Positions 16,454 through 24,358 of a DNA stretch of 64,000 bases are shown here, piece by piece (the stretch's first letter is position 1; every line of letters starts with the position of its first letter). Source of the stretch: Roseovarius sp. MMSF_3359 (GTDB lineage Bacteria > Pseudomonadota > Alphaproteobacteria > Rhodobacterales > Rhodobacteraceae); NCBI RefSeq assembly GCF_030733385.1, contig NZ_JASHJC010000003.1, positions 124,001 to 188,000 on the forward strand, read 5' to 3'. Made by a program: the position numbers and the translations under genes. Below the pieces are notes generated by a model. That model did not search any database. It was not told the DNA's origin and saw only the letters and a program-made list of their open reading frames with translations.

Positions 16454-17377
16454 TCAAGGATCAGAGATAGCGTAGGGCACCAGTTGTTCGCTGATGCGCG
16501 CCTGGAACAAGGCTGCGGCAATACCCGCCGGCTGCCCGCGGTTCGTGATCATGGCCAATTCATGCACGACAACCGGTTTGAACGGACGCCAGGTGACACC
16601 ATCGCCCAAAGCGGCGGTGCCGTTCACCGGATCAATGATCGACACACCATTGTCCGCCGCCACCAGATTGCGCGCAATGGCATAGAAATAGCTTGAGGCA
16701 TTGTGGATCAACGGCGTTTCCGCATGTGACATGATCCGCGCAAGCTGTCGGTCGATACTGTGATCACCGGTGATCGCGATGACAGGACGATTTGCGAGAT
16801 CCTGCGGGGTGATGACCTCCCGGGCAGACAGCGGGTCATCCTCGCGCATGATGCAGACGCATTCCATGCTCACCAGCCGCGTATCAAGACCCGCCACGGG
16901 CACCGGCGCGTCAATCAATCCAATGTCGATCTGCCGACTGCCAACCCAGGAGGCAATCCGACGGGAACTATGTACCCGCAGCTCGACATGGGTCCCGGGA
17001 TAGTCACGCTGGAAATCCGCGATGACGCGGGGCAGGAAGTTATAGGACATCGCCCCGTTGGTGGCGATGCTGATCCCCGCGGTTGCGCCCGATCTTATCT
17101 CGTCGGCGCGCTGTTCGATCCGGGCGAGAGCGGTGATGCCCTGCTGCACCTCTTCGTAAAGCAGGATCGCCTCGTTGGTGGGCGCAAAGAAACCCCGGTC
17201 ACGGTGGAACAGCCGAAACCCCAACTCCTCCTCCAGCTTGCCAAGAGCCACGCTGACCGCGGGTTGCGACAGGTTGAGGCGTTGCGCCGCCCGCGACACG
17301 GACCCGGCATCGAACAAGGCGTTGAAGACCTCGAGATGTCTTAGTTTAAGTCGCAAATCACCCCGTCCAAGATGCAT
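16454..17377 (-). CDS. LysR-type transcriptional regulator
   Basis: The product has 307 residues, normal for the family. The N-terminal winged helix-turn-helix is clear: LKLRHLEVFNALFDAGSVSR, then AAQRLNLSQPAVSVALGKLE (about 30-49). The effector domain follows (about 95-295). It is divergent from the FAD-oxidoreductase/ABC/PhyH operon with a 139-bp AT-rich spacer, the classic arrangement for a LysR activator of the neighbouring operon. The inducer is presumably the imported compound. The gene ends head-on with the zinc operon, 19 bp away. Confidence 0.9.
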   Translation of the reverse strand: MHLGRGDLRLKLRHLEVFNALFDAGSVSRAAQRLNLSQPAVSVALGKLEEELGFRLFHRDRGFFAPTNEAILLYEEVQQGITALARIEQRADEIRSGATAGISIATNGAMSYNFLPRVIADFQRDYPGTHVELRVHSSRRIASWVGSRQIDIGLIDAPVPVAGLDTRLVSMECVCIMREDDPLSAREVITPQDLANRPVIAITGDHSIDRQLARIMSHAETPLIHNASSYFYAIARNLVAADNGVSIIDPVNGTAALGDGVTWRPFKPVVVHELAMITNRGQPAGIAAALFQARISEQLVPYAISDP

Positions 17378-17516
17378 AAATTTTTCGAATACAAATATTA
17401 TCTATATTGAATTGCTTAATTAATGTCACGTTACTACCGTCGTGAAATGTTCACGCAAAACGGCCCCCAGGATACAGCATGGCGAACCACCGGCAGGGCG
17501 GGAGGCAGGCCACGTG
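17378..17516. promoter_or_regulatory. divergent promoter region between lysR and the amine-oxidation operon
   Basis: The first half of this spacer is AT-rich (ATAAATTTTTCGAATACAAA, then TATTATCTATATTGAATTGC), unlike the coding sequence around it. It contains several T-N11-A pairs of the kind LysR proteins bind, but none can be singled out by eye. Promoters for both directions should lie here. Confidence 0.45.
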
Positions 17517-18848
17517 ATGACTGAAGCCACCGCGCAGTCGATTTGGGCCAACGGATGGAAAGACGCGCCATACTGGCTCGACGGATACCCCGCACCGGAA
17601 CGGATCGACGCATCGCTGCCGACGGCGGCGGATGTTGTGATCGTCGGGTCGGGCTATACCGGGTTGAACGCGGCGATCGAGACCGCGCGGGCGGGCCGCT
17701 CGACACTTGTGCTTGATGCCGAGGCACCGGGTTGGGGGTGCAGCACCCGCAATGGCGGGCAGATCAGCACCAGCGTGAAACCGTCGCTTGGCAAGCTCTC
17801 CGCCAAATTCGGCCTCAACCGCGCCCGTGCCATCCGGGGGGAAGGTGAGGCAGCACTCGACTGGATCGAGACGCGGATTTCCGACGAGGGGATCGACTGC
17901 GACTTCCACCGATCCGGCCGGTTTCACGCCGCCCATAGTGCGCAAAGCTACGAGCAACTGATGCGCGACGCGGAGCGCCTGAAGGCCGAAGAAGGCATCG
18001 AAACCCAGCCCGTTTCGCGGCAAGACCAACGGTCCGAACTGGGCACCGACGTCTACCATGGCGGATTGATCTTTCCGCGCCACTCGGCGCTCGACCCTGT
18101 GCGCTATCACCGCGGATTGCTCTCCTGCGCGACGGATGCAGGCGCGACCGTGATCGGCCATTGCGCGGCGACCGACATCAGGACGATCCATGGCGGCCAT
18201 GAGGTCACCACCGAAAAGGGTGTGGTCCGCGCACGTGACGTGATCGTTGCCACGAATGGCTATACCGGCCGCCTGACGCCATGGCTGCAACGGCGGGTGA
18301 TACCGATCGGCAGCTACGTGATTGCCACCGAACCGCTTGCCCCGGACCTGATCGACAGGCTTTTCCCCACGGGCCGCATCGCGAGCGACACCTGCAAGGT
18401 CGTCTATTACTATCGAACCTCGCCGGATCGTCGGCGCATTCTCTTTGGCGGACGTGTGTCGGCGGGCGAGACTGACCCGGCGCTCAGCGGGCCGCGACTT
18501 TACCAGGACATGTGCCGGATTTTCCCGGATCTGCGCGGCACCCGCATTTCGCATTCCTGGATGGGGACGGTGGCCTATACCTTTGATGAATTGGCCCATA
18601 CCGGTACCCATGACGGTATTCACTATGCCATGGGGTATTGTGGATCGGGCGTGTCGATGGCCAGCTACCTGGGCATGCGCGCGGGACAGAAAGTGCTGGG
18701 CCTTAAGGACGGGCAAACCGCCTTTGACGACTTGCCCTTCCCGACCCGGCCCCTCTACACCGGAAAGCCTTGGTTCCTGCCCCCGATCGTGGCGTGGTAT
18801 CGCTGGCGGGACCGGGTTCAGCATGAGAGGGCCAAGAGCATCGGATGA
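17517..18848 (+). CDS. FAD-dependent amine oxidoreductase (PuuB/glycine-oxidase family)
   Basis: The product has 443 residues from ATG 17517. Its FAD-binding Rossmann loop is VIVGSGYTGLNAAIETARAG (about 41-60), followed by LVLDAEAPGWGCSTRNGGQ, the DAO-type second motif. The C-terminal FAD contact is YAMGYCGSGVSMASYLG. The N-terminal WANGWKDAPYW pattern is typical of gamma-glutamylputrescine oxidase-like members. It should oxidatively remove an amine from a secondary or primary amine substrate in the cytosol. It heads an operon with a polyamine-type ABC importer and a PhyH dioxygenase, so the natural substrate is probably the imported amine. Confidence 0.8.
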   Translation: MTEATAQSIWANGWKDAPYWLDGYPAPERIDASLPTAADVVIVGSGYTGLNAAIETARAGRSTLVLDAEAPGWGCSTRNGGQISTSVKPSLGKLSAKFGLNRARAIRGEGEAALDWIETRISDEGIDCDFHRSGRFHAAHSAQSYEQLMRDAERLKAEEGIETQPVSRQDQRSELGTDVYHGGLIFPRHSALDPVRYHRGLLSCATDAGATVIGHCAATDIRTIHGGHEVTTEKGVVRARDVIVATNGYTGRLTPWLQRRVIPIGSYVIATEPLAPDLIDRLFPTGRIASDTCKVVYYYRTSPDRRRILFGGRVSAGETDPALSGPRLYQDMCRIFPDLRGTRISHSWMGTVAYTFDELAHTGTHDGIHYAMGYCGSGVSMASYLGMRAGQKVLGLKDGQTAFDDLPFPTRPLYTGKPWFLPPIVAWYRWRDRVQHERAKSIG

Positions 18849-18955
18849 GAACACCCGGACGGTACATCGCCAGGCTGTCCGGCGCAGAAAAATGGCGACC
18901 AAGGGCGACATGACAAAGCGCCGCCCGTTCAAGACAACAAAGGAGGAAAACCGGA

Positions 18956-19996
18956 ATGAAGATCAAGACAACAACGGCCCTTGTGGCCGGATTGCTGGCA
19001 ACAACGGCCATGGCTGCGGATAAATCGGTGACGATTGCGTCCTGGGGCGGCTCGTATCAGGAGGCGCAGAGCAAGGCGCTCTTTGAACCGGCTGCCGCGA
19101 ATACCGGCATCGAGGTCAAGCAGGAAACCTATGGCGGCATGTCCGACGTGCGCCTGCAGGTCAGCTCGGGCCAGGTCACGCTCGATATCGTGGCCAGCGG
19201 GTCGGGATCGGCCGCGCGCGCCGCGGCTGAAGGGCTTCTTGAGCCGCTGGATTACGACGTGATCGACGTCTCGAACTTCTATCCGACGCTCTATTCCGAG
19301 TATTGCGTGGGCGGTGACGTGTTTTCCACGGTCTACGCCTGGAACACGGACACGTTCGGCGACGATGGCCCGCAAAGCTGGGCGGATTTCTTCGATGTCG
19401 AAAAATTCCCCGGCAAACGCGCCTATCGCGGCAAGGTCGCGGGCGCGCTGGAGCCTGCGATCATGGCCGATGGCGTCGCCCCCGAGGATGTTTATGAGGT
19501 GCTGGGCTCCGAAGAAGGGATCGAACGCGCGCTGAACAAGATCCGCGAGTTGAAGCCCCATATCGACGTCTTCTGGACCTCGGGTGCGCAGCATGCGCAG
19601 CTCATGAAGGATGGCGAGGTCGACATGACCACCGGCTGGAACGGGCGGTTCGACAATGCCAAGAAGGATGGCGCCAACGTGGCCTATAGCTTCAACCAGG
19701 CGCTTCTAGACTACGACTGCTTTGCCATCCCCAAGGGCGCGCCCAACAAGGACGTCGCCATGGAGTTCCTGAACGAGATCTCCAAGCCGGAGTACCAGGA
19801 CGACCTGCCCAAATACATCACCTACGGCCCCACCAACAAGGCGGCCTATGACACGGGCGAAATCACCGCCGAGGTGGCCGCCGGTCTGCCCTCCTCTCCG
19901 GACAACGCGGCCATGCAAGTGCCTGTCTCGCTGGAATGGTATGCTGAGTGGGAAACCATTGCGGCCGAGATGTATCAGGAAATGCTGACGGAATAG
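18956..19996 (+). CDS. polyamine-type ABC transporter substrate-binding protein
   Basis: The product has 346 residues. ATG 18956 follows AAAGGAGGAAAA. A Sec signal peptide (about 1-20) ends MAAD. The mature start VTIASWGGSYQEAQSKALFE is the PotD/PotF-class opening. It captures solute in the periplasm for the ATPase and two permeases that follow. The polyamine-binding acidic residues cannot be assigned with confidence, so the ligand could equally be another cationic or quaternary amine. A hairpin follows the gene, which would favour higher expression of this component. Confidence 0.85.
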   Translation: MKIKTTTALVAGLLATTAMAADKSVTIASWGGSYQEAQSKALFEPAAANTGIEVKQETYGGMSDVRLQVSSGQVTLDIVASGSGSAARAAAEGLLEPLDYDVIDVSNFYPTLYSEYCVGGDVFSTVYAWNTDTFGDDGPQSWADFFDVEKFPGKRAYRGKVAGALEPAIMADGVAPEDVYEVLGSEEGIERALNKIRELKPHIDVFWTSGAQHAQLMKDGEVDMTTGWNGRFDNAKKDGANVAYSFNQALLDYDCFAIPKGAPNKDVAMEFLNEISKPEYQDDLPKYITYGPTNKAAYDTGEITAEVAAGLPSSPDNAAMQVPVSLEWYAEWETIAAEMYQEMLTE

Positions 19997-20019
19997 GCGT
20001 CCGGCAACCAAGAAAAAGT

Positions 20020-20040
20020 CGCGGGCAAGCTCTGCCCGTG
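20020..20040 (+). other. intra-operon hairpin after the binding-protein gene
   Basis: CGCGGGCA, loop AGCTC, TGCCCGTG forms an 8-bp stem with one G-U pair in the 66-bp gap between the binding-protein and ATPase genes. No U-run follows. Such hairpins often protect the upstream mRNA from 3' decay and raise binding-protein output over the membrane components. Confidence 0.5.
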
Positions 20041-20062
20041 ACACAAGGATGGGGACAGGTAA

Positions 20063-21157
20063 GTGACAAAGACAAAGCAGGGCGCCCTGCCGATCAGTGT
20101 GCGCAACGTGACCAAGACCTATGGCCCGGTCCATGCGCTCGACGACGTATCGCTCGACGTGCAAAGCGGAGAGTTCCTGACGCTTCTGGGGCCGTCGGGG
20201 TCGGGCAAGACAACGCTTCTGATGGTGTTGGCGGGCTTTACGCGTCCGGACCAGGGCAGCCTCAAATTCGGCACCGACGAGGTGATCCGTAAACCGCCAC
20301 ACCTGCGCGATGTGGGCATGGTCTTTCAGAACTACGCGCTCTTTCCACATATGACCGTGGCGGGCAATGTGGGCTACCCCCTGCGCCTGCGCCGTGTCCC
20401 CAAGCCCGAGATGGCCGAGCGGGTCGAACGCGCGCTTGAGACGGTACAGCTTGGCGGTTACGGCGAGCGGCGCATCGACCAGCTTTCGGGCGGGCAGAAG
20501 CAGCGCGTGGCGCTGGCCCGCGCCATCGTGTTCGAGCCGCGCATCCTCCTGATGGACGAGCCGCTTTCGGCGCTCGACAAGAAACTGCGCGACCGGATGC
20601 AGATCGAACTGCGTCACCTGCATGAAAAGCTCGGCATGACAACGGTTTACGTCACCCACGACCAGCGCGAGGCGCTGACCATGTCGGACCGGATCGCGGT
20701 GGTCAATTTCGGCCGGATCATGCAGCTTGCCACCCCGCAGCAGCTCTACGATCAGCCCGAGAACCGCTTTGTCGCGGATTTCATCGGCGATTCCACCTTC
20801 CTTGATGTGCGCCGCGATGGCGACGCGCTTGTGGCCGGGGGAACCACGCTCCAAACGACCCGGCCTGTGCCGGAGGGTCAGAGCCTGTCGCTGATGATGC
20901 GGCCCGAGCGTCTGCATCTGCTGACCGGCACCGCAGCGGATGATGTGAACGAATTCACCGCCACGGTGAGCGAAGTCGTCTATCAGGGCGAGAGCTTCCT
21001 ACTATATGCGGCCCTTGACAGCGGCACCGAAATGGCCGTGCGCGGCGCGATCCGCAGCGGTTCATTTGCCGCGCTCCCCAAACCCGGCGAGACGGTTCGC
21101 CTTGGCCTAGAAAGCGCCGATACGGTGATACTGGCAGACGAGGAGCCGCACCCGTGA
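20063..21157 (+). CDS. polyamine-type ABC transporter ATP-binding protein (PotA family)
   Basis: The product has 364 residues from GTG 20063. Motifs are complete: Walker [10 protein letters not shown] (about 43-51), Q-loop [12 protein letters not shown], signature [15 protein letters not shown], Walker [12 protein letters not shown], and H-loop [18 protein letters not shown]-terminal TOBE domain (about 275-355) is present, as in PotA/CysA/MalK-type ATPases, and may sense substrate. It energises import through the two permeases encoded immediately downstream; its stop overlaps the next GTG start. Confidence 0.92.
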   Translation: MTKTKQGALPISVRNVTKTYGPVHALDDVSLDVQSGEFLTLLGPSGSGKTTLLMVLAGFTRPDQGSLKFGTDEVIRKPPHLRDVGMVFQNYALFPHMTVAGNVGYPLRLRRVPKPEMAERVERALETVQLGGYGERRIDQLSGGQKQRVALARAIVFEPRILLMDEPLSALDKKLRDRMQIELRHLHEKLGMTTVYVTHDQREALTMSDRIAVVNFGRIMQLATPQQLYDQPENRFVADFIGDSTFLDVRRDGDALVAGGTTLQTTRPVPEGQSLSLMMRPERLHLLTGTAADDVNEFTATVSEVVYQGESFLLYAALDSGTEMAVRGAIRSGSFAALPKPGETVRLGLESADTVILADEEPHP

Positions 21158-22038
21158 CCGCAACGGACATGAACGCCGCCGGCCTGAGGCGCGATGAAAG
21201 GCTGGAACGGCTGAAGCTCTTCGGGCTGAGTTCGCCTGCGATCCTGCTGGTGCTGGTGATCCTCGTCATCCCTGTGGGTTGGCTCTTCTACGTGTCCTTC
21301 ATCGGCGCCGACGGCACGTTTTCGATGGAAAACTATGAGCGCATGGTCAAGCGCAAATCCTATGCGCGGATCTTCCGCACCACCTTCGAGGTCAGCCTCC
21401 TGACCACCGCGCTTTGCATCCTGATCGGCTATCCGCTGGCCTATTTCATGTCGCAACTGCCCAACCGGATCGCCAACCTCTGCCTTATCACCGTGCTCCT
21501 GCCCTTCTGGACGTCGCTCCTGGTGCGGACCTATGCGTGGCTGGTGCTGCTGCAGAAGAAGGGGCTGGTCAACAACTGGGCAATCAACCTTGGTCTCTGG
21601 GACGAGCCGATCAAGATCGTGCATAACCTCAATGGCACGCTGATCGGGATGGTGCATATCATGCTGCCCTTCCTCGTCCTGCCGACCTATGGCGCGATGA
21701 AGGCTATCGACCGCGACTACCTCAAGGCCGCAGCCAATATGGGCGCAAGCCCCGCGCGCGCCTTCTGGACCGTGTTTTTCCCGCTCTCTACCCCGGGGCT
21801 TTTCGCGGGCGCGCTGATGGTCTTTGTCCTCTGCCTCGGCTTCTTCGTCACGCCAGCGGTGCTGGGCGGTGGCAAGGTCATCATGGTGTCGATGAAGATC
21901 GTCTCGAATATCGAGCTTTTCGTGAACTGGGGCGCAGCCAGTGCGCTTGGCGTTGTCCTTCTGGTCCTCACGGTGGTGGTGCTCTGGATCGCGTCACGCT
22001 TCCTCAAGCTCGAACAGATGACCGGAGGGGGCCACTGA
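21154..22038 (+). CDS. polyamine-type ABC transporter permease (PotB family)
   Basis: The product has 294 residues; GTG 21154 overlaps the upstream stop (GTGA). Six transmembrane helices are visible, the first at about 22-47. The EAA-type coupling loop is YLKAAANMGASPARAFWTVFFPLSTPG (about 189-215). It forms the inner-membrane channel with the next permease. The stop overlaps the ATG of the next gene. Confidence 0.9.
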   Translation: MTATDMNAAGLRRDERLERLKLFGLSSPAILLVLVILVIPVGWLFYVSFIGADGTFSMENYERMVKRKSYARIFRTTFEVSLLTTALCILIGYPLAYFMSQLPNRIANLCLITVLLPFWTSLLVRTYAWLVLLQKKGLVNNWAINLGLWDEPIKIVHNLNGTLIGMVHIMLPFLVLPTYGAMKAIDRDYLKAAANMGASPARAFWTVFFPLSTPGLFAGALMVFVLCLGFFVTPAVLGGGKVIMVSMKIVSNIELFVNWGAASALGVVLLVLTVVVLWIASRFLKLEQMTGGGH

Positions 22039-22862
22039 TGCTGAAATGGTTGCGCAGCCCCGCGTCGGAAACGCAGGTCACCCACGGCCAGCGCCTCTGG
22101 CTCTACATCTTCTGCGGGATCACCATGCTTCTGCTGGTGACGCCGACGCTCATTGTCATTCCGATGTCTTTCTCGGACTCGCAATATCTCGAATTCCCGC
22201 CCGAGGAATGGTCCACCCGTTGGTACAATCATTATTTTGGGTCCGAAGAATGGATGCGCGCCACGCGCACCTCCTTCACCGCGGCGATCCTCACGATGCT
22301 CGTGGCCACGCCGATCGGTGTGCTGGCGGCCTATGGGCTGCATGCGTCGAAACTGCCCTATATCCGCGCGGCCTTTGTCCTGCTCATCACGCCGATGATG
22401 GTGCCGGTGGTGCTGGTCGCGATTGGCGCCTTCTATGCCTATGTGAAGCTCAAGATCCTCTACACGATGACGGGGCTTGTCCTCGCGCACACGATGCTGG
22501 CAATCCCGCTGGTACTGATCGTGACCGGCTCGGCGCTCAAGAGCTATGACATGAACCAGGAAAACGCCGCACGTTCCCTCGGCGCGCCCCGATGGAAGGC
22601 GTTCCTGACCATCACCCTGCCCCAGATCCGGTTTGCCGTCGTCACCAGCGCGCTGCTGTCCTTCCTCACCTCCTTTGACGAGGTGGTGGTGGCCATGTTC
22701 ATCTCGGGCGGTGACAACCCGACGCTCACCCGCAACATGTTCAACGCCCTGCGCGATCAGATCGACCCGACCATCGCATCGATCTCGACCATCATGATCG
22801 TGGTGACCACCGTGATGATGGCCCTGGCGCAGATCTTTGGGCGGAGCAAATCCGGCAACTAA
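22038..22862 (+). CDS. polyamine-type ABC transporter permease (PotC family)
   Basis: The product has 274 residues; ATG 22038 overlaps the previous stop. Six helices are predicted, the first at about 17-42. The EAA loop reads ENAARSLGAPRWKAFLTITLPQI (about 175-197), and the following region SFLTSFDEVVVAMFISG is typical of PotC/PotI. It completes the importer. A 132-bp spacer precedes the PhyH gene, with no clear terminator. Confidence 0.9.
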   Translation: MLKWLRSPASETQVTHGQRLWLYIFCGITMLLLVTPTLIVIPMSFSDSQYLEFPPEEWSTRWYNHYFGSEEWMRATRTSFTAAILTMLVATPIGVLAAYGLHASKLPYIRAAFVLLITPMMVPVVLVAIGAFYAYVKLKILYTMTGLVLAHTMLAIPLVLIVTGSALKSYDMNQENAARSLGAPRWKAFLTITLPQIRFAVVTSALLSFLTSFDEVVVAMFISGGDNPTLTRNMFNALRDQIDPTIASISTIMIVVTTVMMALAQIFGRSKSGN

Positions 22863-22994
22863 AAACGGCGCGGCATGGGCGGATGGAAAGGCGGCGCATC
22901 CTCCGCCCCTTGCCCGCAATCGCATCTTTCCAACCTGCCGCAGAAGTTGATATGGCATGACGCCAAGAAGGCCGTCAGGCAAAGGACATCGACA

Positions 22995-23789
22995 ATGCAC
23001 CCGCTTCTCACCCAGGCTCATATCGACAGTTTTCAGCGCGACGGTGTCGTCCTCATCAAGGATCTGTTCGCCGATCATGTTGAGACGATCCGCGCGGGCA
23101 TCGAACGGAACATGACCGACCCCGGCCCCTACGCGGCCGAGAACCTCAAGGAGGGCGAAGCCGGGCGGTTTTTCGACGATTACTGCAACTGGACCCGCAT
23201 CCCGGAATTCGAAGAGGTGATCCGCACCTCTCCGGCGGCGGAGGTGGCGGCGGACCTGATGATCTCTCGCGGCGTGCAGATGTTTCACGACCACGTTCTG
23301 GTCAAGGAACCCGGCACCTCGCAACCCACCCCCTGGCATCAGGACGGCCCGTATTACTTCGTCGAAGGCCGGCAAACGATCAGTTTCTGGTCGCCCATGG
23401 ATGCGGTCACCGATGCCAGCCTGCGCTGCGTCGCTGGCAGCCACGCCTGGCCCAAGCCGGTCCTGCCGACCCGGTGGCTGGCTGAAACCAGTTTCTACCC
23501 GGATGACGACACATACATGCCCGTGCCGGACCCGGACGCCGAGGCGATGGAGGTCCGGGAATGGGCCATGGCACCGGGCGACGCGGTGGCGTTCAACTTC
23601 GGCACGCTGCACGGAGCGCGGGGCAACACGACGGCGGCGCGGCGGCGGGCATTCTCGCTCCGGCTCATCGGCGATGATGCTCGGTACGTGGAGCGACCCG
23701 GGCCGACCTCGCCACCCTTTCCGGGCCATGACATGAAAGCCGGTGAGAGGCTGCGCGAAGACTGGTTTCCAGTCATCTACCATCGCTGA
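22995..23789 (+). CDS. phytanoyl-CoA dioxygenase (PhyH) family Fe(II)/2-oxoglutarate oxygenase
   Basis: The product has 264 residues from ATG 22995. The iron-binding facial triad is visible: His115 and Asp117 in PWHQDGPYYF, and His206 in FGTLHGARGN; an Arg about 11-17 residues later would bind 2-oxoglutarate. The family hydroxylates or demethylates diverse small molecules, including ectoine and N-methylated or choline-like compounds. Position at the end of an amine-uptake operon led by a FAD oxidoreductase suggests it hydroxylates or dealkylates the same substrate. The exact reaction cannot be read from sequence. Confidence 0.82.
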   Translation: MHPLLTQAHIDSFQRDGVVLIKDLFADHVETIRAGIERNMTDPGPYAAENLKEGEAGRFFDDYCNWTRIPEFEEVIRTSPAAEVAADLMISRGVQMFHDHVLVKEPGTSQPTPWHQDGPYYFVEGRQTISFWSPMDAVTDASLRCVAGSHAWPKPVLPTRWLAETSFYPDDDTYMPVPDPDAEAMEVREWAMAPGDAVAFNFGTLHGARGNTTAARRRAFSLRLIGDDARYVERPGPTSPPFPGHDMKAGERLREDWFPVIYHR

Positions 23790-23811
23790 ACCGGCGACGG
23801 CACACCTTTCC

Positions 23812-23842
23812 AAAAAAAAACGCCGTCAGCTTACGTCTGACG
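23812..23842 (-). terminator. intrinsic terminator of the lone receiver gene
   Basis: On the minus strand CGTCAG, a 7-base loop and CTGACG form a 6-bp stem, followed by GCG and nine consecutive T (23820 to 23812). The loop contains the TAA stop codon of the receiver gene (23831-23833). This is the clearest intrinsic terminator in the window. Confidence 0.7.
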
Positions 23843-24250
23843 CGCTGTCAGCGTGTTGATGGCATGCAGAAGCTCTTTGAAATCCGTGGGTTTCCCCAAG
23901 GCGAAATCGGCCCCGAGCGACCGGGCGGTTTGCAGGATGCTCGACATGCCCTGGTTATGAATGGCACCCGATACGGCGATGATCGGCATGTCTTTTTGCC
24001 ACTGCTCCAAGTTCCAGCTCAGCGGCCCCCGAAGCCGGGAGATCAGCGATATTCCCCCATCGGGAACCGACCTCTGATCCTTGAAGACGATGATATCGGT
24101 AATGAGCAGATCATATCGCGCTTCCTTGAGCGCCTCAAAGGCCTCCGACGCGGCGCGGACCACAGTAACCGAATGATTTGCATCCATCAGCAACTCGCCC
24201 AGGACCGACGTGTAATCGACGTCGTCATCCATCAACAATATCTTGGCCAC
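23831..24250 (-). CDS. single-domain response regulator (receiver) protein
   Basis: The product has 139 residues from GTG 24250. The receiver residues are in place: Asp8/Asp9, phospho-acceptor Asp52 in LLITDIIV, Ser94 in IIAVSGA and Lys120 in ALGKP. An insertion of about 20 residues (FKDQRSVPDGG...LSWNLEQWQKD) follows the phosphorylation site, unlike CheY. There is no output domain. It is read after the hybrid kinase gene with a 108-bp gap, so it is a likely phosphorelay partner. Confidence 0.8.
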   Translation of the reverse strand: MAKILLMDDDVDYTSVLGELLMDANHSVTVVRAASEAFEALKEARYDLLITDIIVFKDQRSVPDGGISLISRLRGPLSWNLEQWQKDMPIIAVSGAIHNQGMSSILQTARSLGADFALGKPTDFKELLHAINTLTARQT

Positions 24251-24358
24251 ATCAAAATCCCATCACGTTTTACCATCCGGTGCGGCTGTTATAGCCCCGT
24301 CTCTTTCAAAGGCCACCGCAAAGCATTCATGTCACCGGTCGCTGCGATCATATGACAT

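Noticed and set aside
21717-23813. 698-codon open frame on the minus strand across the ABC permease and PhyH genes
   Set aside because: It is antisense to three well-supported genes, has no recognisable domain and is rich in Arg/His/Gly as expected from GC-rich antisense frames.
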